Origin: Virgisporangium aurantiacum
GTDB taxonomy: Bacteria; Actinomycetota; Actinomycetes; Mycobacteriales; Micromonosporaceae
NCBI RefSeq assembly: GCF_016863635.1
Contig: NZ_BOPG01000021.1
Span: 60,785-124,784, forward strand
Reading direction: 5' to 3'
DNA: 64,000 bases
Part shown: piece after piece, positions 58,763 through 64,000 of the stretch
Numbering within the stretch: position 1 is the stretch's first letter
Layout of the letters: every line of letters begins with the position of its first letter
Made by a program: the position numbers and the translations under genes
Notes under the pieces: model-generated
Seen by the model: only the letters and a program-made list of their open reading frames with translations
Told to the model about the DNA's origin: nothing
The model's database searches: none

Positions 58763-59629
58763 GGAGGGCGCGAGCTCGCCGATGCGGTCGTCGAGCGGCC
58801 GGAGCTGGGCGCTGTTCCACAGCCAGGCGACGTCGCGGCCGAACGACCAGCACAGCGTCAGCAGCGACAGCGCGACCACCACACCCGAGATCTTGCCCGG
58901 CAGCAGGCCCGAGCCCGCCACCACCAGCGCGACCCCCTGCAGCGCGGCGACCGTCTTGCGCGAGTACCGCACCGGCAGCGCCGCCCGCAGCCAGATCATC
59001 ACCCACGACGCCGCGACGAAGACGTACCGCAGCGCGCCGATCGCCAGCACCCACCCGCCGAGGAACTGGGCGACGAACACGCTCAGCACGAGGATGAGGA
59101 ACGCGTCGACCTCCATGTCGAAGCGGGCGCCCAGCGCCGTGCTCGACCCGGTGCGCCGGGCGACGAAGCCGTCGGCCGCGTCGAGCACCAACGCCACGCT
59201 GGCCAGGACCGCCAGCGCCGTCACCGGCACCGCCCGGCCCGCCGTGTCGGCCACGATCGCGGCCACCCCGCCGACGAACGTCGCCCGCGTGAGGGTGACG
59301 GCGTTCGCCGGGCCGAAGGTCCGCGCGCCGCTGCTGTGCAGCGCCCGGCACAGCAGCGCCCACACGGCGACGCCGTACGCGCCGCCCGCGAGCCAGCCGA
59401 TCACGCCGAGGCCCATGGTCGACGCCAGCGCACCGAGCACGGCGAACTGGGCGAACAGGCCGACGGTCGGCACCCGGTACGGGGCGAATGCCACCATCCA
59501 GTCACCGAATGTGACTGACGGCTCGTACCGGTACGGGACGTCTGCGGGGCTGCGTAGCGTTGTCACGGCGGGTAGTACGGCCCAATTCGTTCTTCGGTTC
59601 AGCCGATGCGTCGGTCTTGTGGAAGACAT
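58703..59629 (-). CDS. CDP-alcohol phosphatidyltransferase family membrane protein
   Basis: 308 residues, about six to eight hydrophobic helices. Complete motif D-x2-D-G-x2-A-R-x8-G-x3-D-x3-D in DAADGFVARR ... GARFDMEVD (about 150-175). An extra N-terminal region with membrane helices is unlike simple phospholipid synthases. Would attach a phospho-alcohol to a CDP-activated partner, giving a lipid-linked product. Only minus-strand gene inside the run; ATG 59629, but a later start cannot be ruled out. Confidence 0.85.
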   Translation of the reverse strand: MSSTRPTHRLNRRTNWAVLPAVTTLRSPADVPYRYEPSVTFGDWMVAFAPYRVPTVGLFAQFAVLGALASTMGLGVIGWLAGGAYGVAVWALLCRALHSSGARTFGPANAVTLTRATFVGGVAAIVADTAGRAVPVTALAVLASVALVLDAADGFVARRTGSSTALGARFDMEVDAFLILVLSVFVAQFLGGWVLAIGALRYVFVAASWVMIWLRAALPVRYSRKTVAALQGVALVVAGSGLLPGKISGVVVALSLLTLCWSFGRDVAWLWNSAQLRPLDDRIGELAPSSDERQDVFEAAGAGAGGAR

Positions 59630-59682
59630 ATCAGTTCAGCCACGTGGTGAACCGTTCACGGGCCCGTCCCGTACAAGTCGAC

Positions 59683-60528
59683 ATGGCGATCGCGAAGGCA
59701 CCCCGATACAGCTCGACCTGGCTTGAGCTGCGCGAGGCCGCTGACGCGGAGGCCCGCGCGGCGGACCTCGCCGAGCAGGTCAGCCGCCTCCTGGCGGGCA
59801 CCGCTCCCCTGGTCGTCCACGACCTCGGATGCGGCACCGGCTCGATGGCGCGCTGGCTCAGCCCGCGCCTCCCCGGCCCGCAACACTGGATGCTCCACGA
59901 CCGCGACCCGGACCTCCTGAACCTCGCCACAGAGAACCTCCTTGCCGCTGGGATCCCCGCCAAACCCGTTCTGGGCGATCTGACCGCGATCACCGCGGCC
60001 GATCTCGCCGGCGGCTCGCTGGTGACCGCGTCGGCACTGCTCGACCTCCTCACCCTCGACGACATGGACGCGCTGGCCCGGGCGTGCACCACCGCCGGCG
60101 TCCCCGCGCTCCTCACGCTCACGGTCGTCGGCCGGATCGACCTGCTGCCGTGGGAGCCGCTGGACAACGTCCTCTGCGACGCGTTCAACGACCACCTCCG
60201 TGGCGGCGCCCACCCGGCCGAGGGCGCGCGGCGTCCCCTCGGCCCCGGATCCGCCGACGCGGCGGCCGAGGCGTTCCGCCGCCACGGCGCGACCGTGCTG
60301 GTCCGGGAGACCCCGTGGCGACTCGGCGCCGCCCGTTCCGACCTGATCGCCGAGTGGCTCAACGGCTTCGTCCCCGCCGCCGCCAGGCAGCTACCGGGCG
60401 GCGGCAGCGACCTCGACAACTGCGTCGACTCGTACCTGGCCCGCCGGCTCGAACAGGCCGCGGCCGGCGAGTTGCGGGTCACGGTGGAGCACGTCGACCT
60501 CCTGGCCATCCCCGGTGGTGCCCGGTGA
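59683..60528 (+). CDS. SAM-dependent methyltransferase-like protein
   Basis: 281 residues. Motif I VVHDLGCGTGSMARWL near 45, motif II HWMLHDRDPDLLNLA, and VTASALLDLLTLDDM as motif IV; C-terminal half WLNGFVPAAARQLPGGGSDLDN. Substrate probably the pathway intermediate. ATG 59683. Stop overlaps the flippase-like gene start (GTGA). Confidence 0.82.
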   Translation: MAIAKAPRYSSTWLELREAADAEARAADLAEQVSRLLAGTAPLVVHDLGCGTGSMARWLSPRLPGPQHWMLHDRDPDLLNLATENLLAAGIPAKPVLGDLTAITAADLAGGSLVTASALLDLLTLDDMDALARACTTAGVPALLTLTVVGRIDLLPWEPLDNVLCDAFNDHLRGGAHPAEGARRPLGPGSADAAAEAFRRHGATVLVRETPWRLGAARSDLIAEWLNGFVPAAARQLPGGGSDLDNCVDSYLARRLEQAAAGELRVTVEHVDLLAIPGGAR

Positions 60529-61619
60529 AGAAGATCGTCTGGGCCTGGGTCCGGATGCTGGTCGGCATCGGCATCCTCCTTCTGCTCGTGCACCGCCTCG
60601 GCGAGGGCGCCTTCCTCGACGGGCTGCGCGTCATCGAACCCACCACGCTGCTCGCCGCCATCGGCATCGGCGCGCTGACCACCGTGTTCAGCGCCTGGCG
60701 GTGGTGCCTGGCCGCCCGCGGCATCGGCATCGCCCTGCCGATGCGCACCGCCGTCGCGGACTACTACCAGTCGCTCTTCCTCAACGCGACCCTGCCCGGC
60801 GGCCTGCTCGGCGACGTGAACCGCGCCGTGCAGAACGGCCGCAACACCGGCAGCGTCGGCCGCGGCATCCGCGCCGTGGTGCTCGAACGCGCCGCCGGCC
60901 AGATCACGCTGTTCGTCGTCGGCGCGGTGGCGCTCGTCGCGTACCCGTCGGCCGTGCTCACGGCGTCTCACCAGGGTCTTGCCGTGAGCCCCACCGTGCC
61001 GGCGGTCGCCGGCGGCGCGCTCCTCGCGGCGGCCTTCGCGGTGGTCCGGGCCGCCCGCCGCCCCGACTCGCGCGTCGGTCGCGCGCTCCGCGCCATGACG
61101 TCGGACGTACGGCGCGGACTGCTCGCCCGCGGCACGTGGCCCGGCGTGGTGGTGTCGTCGGTGATCATCATCGGCGGACACCTGGCGACCTTCCTGCTCG
61201 CCGCCCGCGCGGCCGGCGCCACCGCGTCGCCGCTGAAACTGCTGCCGTTCGCGGTGCTCGCGCTGGTGGCGATGACGCTGCCCCTGAGCATCGGCGGCTG
61301 GGGACCCCGCGAAGGTGTGACCGCGTGGGCCTTCGGCGCCGCCGGCCTCGGCGCGACCGAGGGCCTGACGACGGCCGTGGTGTACGGGCTGTTCGCGTTC
61401 GCGGCGGCCATGCCCGGCGTCGCGGTTCTCCTGGTGCGCTGGGCCGCACGGCTTCGCCAGGCCCCGGCCGCCACTCCCGCCGCTCTTGCCGACTCAGCTG
61501 CCCTCGAATCAGCCGCCCTCGAATCAGCCGCCGTTCACGAGGATCGCCTGGCCGTTGATTCCCGTGTTGGCCGCGGAGCCGAGGTAGACGATCGCGGCCG
61601 CGACCTCGTCGCCGTGTAA
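60525..61619 (+). CDS. Lysylphosphatidylglycerol-synthase-TM (AglD-like) membrane protein, odd C-terminus
   Basis: 364 residues. About eight membrane helices with YYQSLFLNATLPGGLLGDVNRAVQ near 79 and LPLSIGGWGPREGVTAWAF near 250, the hallmarks of PF03706 flippase-like proteins linked to lipid-sugar transport. After RWAARLRQAP (about 313) the tail has AALESAALES repeats and a polar run that continues 96 bp over the 3' end of the antisense SDR gene, which suggests a repeat-driven frame change of the original end. GTG 60525. Confidence 0.82.
   Translation: MKKIVWAWVRMLVGIGILLLLVHRLGEGAFLDGLRVIEPTTLLAAIGIGALTTVFSAWRWCLAARGIGIALPMRTAVADYYQSLFLNATLPGGLLGDVNRAVQNGRNTGSVGRGIRAVVLERAAGQITLFVVGAVALVAYPSAVLTASHQGLAVSPTVPAVAGGALLAAAFAVVRAARRPDSRVGRALRAMTSDVRRGLLARGTWPGVVVSSVIIIGGHLATFLLAARAAGATASPLKLLPFAVLALVAMTLPLSIGGWGPREGVTAWAFGAAGLGATEGLTTAVVYGLFAFAAAMPGVAVLLVRWAARLRQAPAATPAALADSAALESAALESAAVHEDRLAVDSRVGRGAEVDDRGRDLVAV
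61500..61529. repeat. 15-bp repeat at the flippase gene end
   Basis: GCCCTCGAATCAGCC at 61500 and again at 61515, with a worn copy before it. Confidence 0.8.
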
Positions 61620-62288
61620 CAGCCGACCGATCGGGTGCCGCTGGGCGTACTCCGGCGGCACCGAGTCGACGATGTGCGTGTTGGTCTCCGTCCTGGTCAG
61701 CCCGGGAATGACCACGTTGGACAGGATGTCGCCGTCGCGGCCGAGGCTGAACGCGGCCGAGCGGCTGAACCCGTGCAGCGCGGCCTTGGCGGCGCCGTAG
61801 TACTCGCCGCCGGTCATCCCCTCGGTCGCGATCGACGACGAGACGTGCACCAGCCGTCCCCACCGCCGTCGCCGCAGGTGCGGCGCGACCGACCGGCTCA
61901 GCCGCAGCGCCCCCTCGACGTTGTCGCGCACCACGGCCTGCCACGCCTCGTCGGGCGCGTCTTCGAACGAACCCGTCGTGTCGGGCGCGGTGGCACCCCA
62001 GCGCACGGCGTTGTTCACCAGCACGTCGATCCGTCCCGACCAGGCCAGCACAGCCTCGACCAGCGCCGGCGCCGACGCGGCGTCGCCGAGATCGAACCGG
62101 GCCGCCATCGCCTTGGTTCCGTGGTCGGCCGCGAGCTTTTCGGCCGCGCCGCGCGCGTTCTCGGCCGACGAGTGGTACGTGAGCACCACGTCGGCGCCTT
62201 CGGCGGCGAACCGGCGGGCGATGTGCCGGCCGATACCGCCCGACGCACCGGTGACGATCACCGTGCGCCCCTCCAGACCCAGATCCAT
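61524..62288 (-). CDS. Short-chain dehydrogenase/reductase
   Basis: 254-residue classical SDR. TGASGGIGRHIARRF at residue 12, NNAVRWG near 91, Ser in VHVSSSIATEG and the YxxxK pair in EYYGAAKAAL near 157-161. FabG-like end NGQAILVNGG. ATG 62288 with GAGGAGC ribosome site. Divergent from an XRE regulator, a common actinobacterial pairing in which the regulator represses the SDR. Confidence 0.93.
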   Translation of the reverse strand: MDLGLEGRTVIVTGASGGIGRHIARRFAAEGADVVLTYHSSAENARGAAEKLAADHGTKAMAARFDLGDAASAPALVEAVLAWSGRIDVLVNNAVRWGATAPDTTGSFEDAPDEAWQAVVRDNVEGALRLSRSVAPHLRRRRWGRLVHVSSSIATEGMTGGEYYGAAKAALHGFSRSAAFSLGRDGDILSNVVIPGLTRTETNTHIVDSVPPEYAQRHPIGRLLHGDEVAAAIVYLGSAANTGINGQAILVNGG

Positions 62289-62398
62289 GTCCGCTCCTCG
62301 CGTTGTCGTCCGGACCACCATGTCCGAGCTCCGGAGCGGTAGGGAGGCCGCGCTCATCCTGGCCTTGACAGGGCCACGACGACGGCCGGCGGCGCTTG

Positions 62399-62404
62399 TA
62401 GGGT
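62399..62404 (+). promoter_or_regulatory. -10 box of XRE gene (leaderless)
   Basis: TAGGGT, 6 nt before the ATG at 62411. The 62289-62410 gap otherwise shows only a TTGACA at 62365, too far for normal spacing. Confidence 0.5.
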
Positions 62405-62410
62405 CGGCAT

Positions 62411-63262
62411 ATGCACGAGTTGGGACAGTTCCTGCGTGCCCGCCGGGAGGGGACGACACCGGAGTCGGTCGGGCTGCCGTCCGGGGTGCGGCGGCGCACG
62501 CCCGGGCTGCGCCGGTCCGAGGTCGCCACGCTCGCCGGCGTCAGCGTCGAATACCTCACCCGGCTGGAGCAGGGGCGCGACCATAACCCGTCGGCGCAGG
62601 TGCTCGGCGCCCTCGCCGACGCGCTGCGGTTCACCGCCGCCGAGCGGGTGCACCTGCGGTATCTCGGCAAGGCGAGTGCCGGGATGATCTGTCCGAACGG
62701 CTCGTCGCCGGCGGTGGAGGTCCGGCCGACGGTGCGGGCGCTGCTCGAGCGGCTCGAGCCCGCGCCGGCGGTGGTGCTCAACCGGCTGGGTTACGTCCTT
62801 GCCCACACCGTCGGCTACGAGCGGCTCGTCGGGCCGATCGGTGTGCTCGACGGCCACTGGCCCAACCTGATCCGGTTCACGTTCGCCGACCCCGAAGCCC
62901 GCTCCGCCTACCCCGACTGGGAACGGGTCGCCGCCGAGCACGTCGCCCAGCTGAAGTCCGAGGTGCGACGCGGCGACCAGCACGCCCTGGAACTCGTCGA
63001 CGACCTGATCGTGATCGCGGGAACCGCGTTCACCGAACGGATGGAGCGCCCGAGCGGTCCGCCGACGCGCACCGGGGTCGACCGGCTGGTGCACCCGCAG
63101 GAGGGCGAACTGCGGCTCGCCTACGAGACCCTCGACCTCCCCGACGCCGACGAGCAGCGGCTGATCGTCTACCTCCCGGCCGACGAGGCGACGTCCGCCG
63201 CCCTCGACCGCCTGGCGGGCCGCCGCCCCGGAGCGCTCCGCGCGGTGCCCCGCTCCGCCTAG
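62411..63262 (+). CDS. XRE-family regulator with MmyB-like ligand domain
   Basis: 283 residues. HTH at 5-75 (LGQFLRARREG, RTPGLRRSEVATLAGVSVEYLTRLEQGRDHNPSAQVLGAL) and a PAS-like MmyB domain (VLNRLGYVLAHTVGYERLVG, LNDLIVIA-type helices) ending QRLIVYLPADEATSAALDRL. Divergent from the SDR gene and probably its repressor, with a small-molecule or lipid ligand. Confidence 0.92.
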   Translation: MHELGQFLRARREGTTPESVGLPSGVRRRTPGLRRSEVATLAGVSVEYLTRLEQGRDHNPSAQVLGALADALRFTAAERVHLRYLGKASAGMICPNGSSPAVEVRPTVRALLERLEPAPAVVLNRLGYVLAHTVGYERLVGPIGVLDGHWPNLIRFTFADPEARSAYPDWERVAAEHVAQLKSEVRRGDQHALELVDDLIVIAGTAFTERMERPSGPPTRTGVDRLVHPQEGELRLAYETLDLPDADEQRLIVYLPADEATSAALDRLAGRRPGALRAVPRSA

Positions 63263-63285
63263 CGTCGACGTTCATGATCCGAAGG

Positions 63286-64000
63286 TCACGCCGCGCCGTA
63301 GGCGGTCAGCGTGCACCAGGCGACGTACTCGGCCGGGCTCTCCGAACCCACCGTCGAGCGGGCCTCGTACAGGGCCTCGGCCAGCGGGAGGCCCCGGGCG
63401 ATCCCCCGATGCAGGGCGATCATCGAGTCGACACAGGCCCCGTCGGGGACGGGGAGGCCGGCCGCCACGACGCCGGCTGTTCCTCTGGCCATCATCGCGC
63501 TGACGAAGCCGAGCACCTCGCCGCCCTCGTAGCTGCGCTCGACGCCCGAGTCGCAGGCGGCCATGATCACGCGGTGCGGGGCGACGCCGCGGGCGAACAT
63601 CTCGTGCAGGGTCAGCGCACCGTCGCTGAGTTCGAGGGCGGAGAACAGGGGGTTGTCGGACCGGAGGCGGCCGTGGCAGGCGAGGTGGGCGAGATCGGCG
63701 TTACGCACCAGCCCGATCGTCGCCTCGACCGTGCTGTCGCCGGGCACGAGCGGGATGGCACCGACATGGATCGAACTCAACGCGGCGACCTCGCGGGCGG
63801 CACCGGGCAGGCCGGGCCCGGCCACCAGAGCGACCCGCTCCGGCGCCGGCCGAGTCGTCGGCCGGGCGGCCGGCTGGCCGGCCGCCCGGGCCGCCGGCCA
63901 GCTTGCCGGCTGGGCTGAGGGCTGGGCTGAGGGCTGGGCTGAGGGCTGGGCTGAGGGCTGGGCTGAGGGCTGGGCTGAGGGCTGGGCTGAGGGCTGGGCT
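63286..64000 (-). CDS. CHAT-domain caspase-like protease, 5' part outside window
   Basis: The C-terminal 238 residues of a larger protein. Catalytic His in ADLAHLACHGRLRSDNPLFSALEL and Cys in HRVIMAACDSGVERSYEGGEV, the separase/caspase-type dyad; ends LAEALYEARSTVGSESPAEYVAWCTLTAYGA like other CHAT proteins, which usually carry TPRs upstream. Before the CHAT domain is a linker of at least seven Q-P-S-A units encoded by a 12-bp repeat running into the window edge. Downstream gap to the XRE gene is 23 bp, convergent. Confidence 0.88.
   Translation of the reverse strand, partial: AQPSAQPSAQPSAQPSAQPSAQPSAQPSAQPASWPAARAAGQPAARPTTRPAPERVALVAGPGLPGAAREVAALSSIHVGAIPLVPGDSTVEATIGLVRNADLAHLACHGRLRSDNPLFSALELSDGALTLHEMFARGVAPHRVIMAACDSGVERSYEGGEVLGFVSAMMARGTAGVVAAGLPVPDGACVDSMIALHRGIARGLPLAEALYEARSTVGSESPAEYVAWCTLTAYGAA
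63913..64000. repeat. 12-bp tandem repeats in the CHAT linker
   Basis: At least seven perfect copies of GGCTGAGGGCTG continuing past the window end; in frame, encoding Gln-Pro-Ser-Ala on the minus strand. Confidence 0.95.

Noticed and set aside
63913..64000. CRISPR-like regular repeat
   Set aside because: Units are contiguous without spacers and keep the CHAT reading frame, so it is a coding minisatellite.

Overview
The window is high-GC DNA (by eye above 70 percent G+C), densely packed, with frequent ATGA/GTGA stop-start overlaps, GTG starts, and many starts preceded 5-8 nt upstream by a TANNNT box (leaderless style). With a SARP/AfsR regulator, RamB, a mycothiol-type nitroreductase relative, ROK and DUF1707 proteins, this indicates a filamentous actinomycete chromosome (Micromonosporales or Pseudonocardiales would fit; genus not decidable). 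I see no phage, IS, CRISPR, tRNA or rRNA.

Layout. 1-8.3 kb: 3' part of an aculeacin/AHL-type acylase, phosphoesterase, DUF6882 protein, divergent TetR/GH3 beta-glucosidase pair, quinone oxidoreductase behind a MerR/SoxR-type promoter, secreted NlpC-like protein. 8.4-16.5 kb: AfsR-type regulator, VanX-like protein, and the glyoxylate shunt (ramB divergent from aceA-aceB). 16.5-19.5 kb: a module of two small HTH proteins and a compact PEP-synthase-like phosphotransferase, bracketed by two long hairpins whose loops share a 12-mer. 19.5-24.2 kb: tandem GNAT, TetR, LysR, membrane-anchored LuxR, CDP-alcohol phosphatidyltransferase with a coupled membrane protein. 24.2-29.2 kb: six-gene minus-strand glycan operon (epimerase, three glycosyltransferases, two unknown coupled proteins). 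29.2-33.3 kb: ribokinase, methyltransferase, calcium-repeat protein, DUF1905, unknown. 33.3-50.5 kb: sugar-degradation region (ROK, GH42, ABC importer, DUF2264, GH43, GH43-CBM13, 2-hydroxyacid dehydrogenase, DeoR/LacI hybrid regulator, sialidase-fold protein) best explained as use of a galactose-rich plant glycan such as arabinogalactan, interrupted by a stress gene (csbD), an NmrA reductase and an AsnC regulator. 50.5-54 kb: housekeeping-like genes, including a TetR/GNAT pair around a 33-bp perfect palindrome.

54.1-61.6 kb is the most interesting system: a GTP cyclohydrolase II/RibD-reductase fusion, BchC-like dehydrogenase, PTPS-fold protein without catalytic Cys, glycosyltransferase, HAD phosphatase, CDP-alcohol phosphotransferase, methyltransferase and a flippase-like membrane protein. 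Together they look like an uncharacterised pathway making a GTP-derived, glycosylated, probably lipid-linked product. 61.5-64 kb: SDR/XRE divergent pair and the 3' part of a CHAT protease gene that runs off the window.

Two window-wide signals stand out. First, the odd palindrome GTCCACWGTGGAC occurs five times exactly and nine more times with one mismatch, all in coding sequence and in several reading frames. Second, 12-24 bp tandem repeats sit in frame inside many otherwise ordinary proteins (TetR, PEP enzyme, glycosyltransferase, AfsR, lipoprotein, flippase, CHAT).
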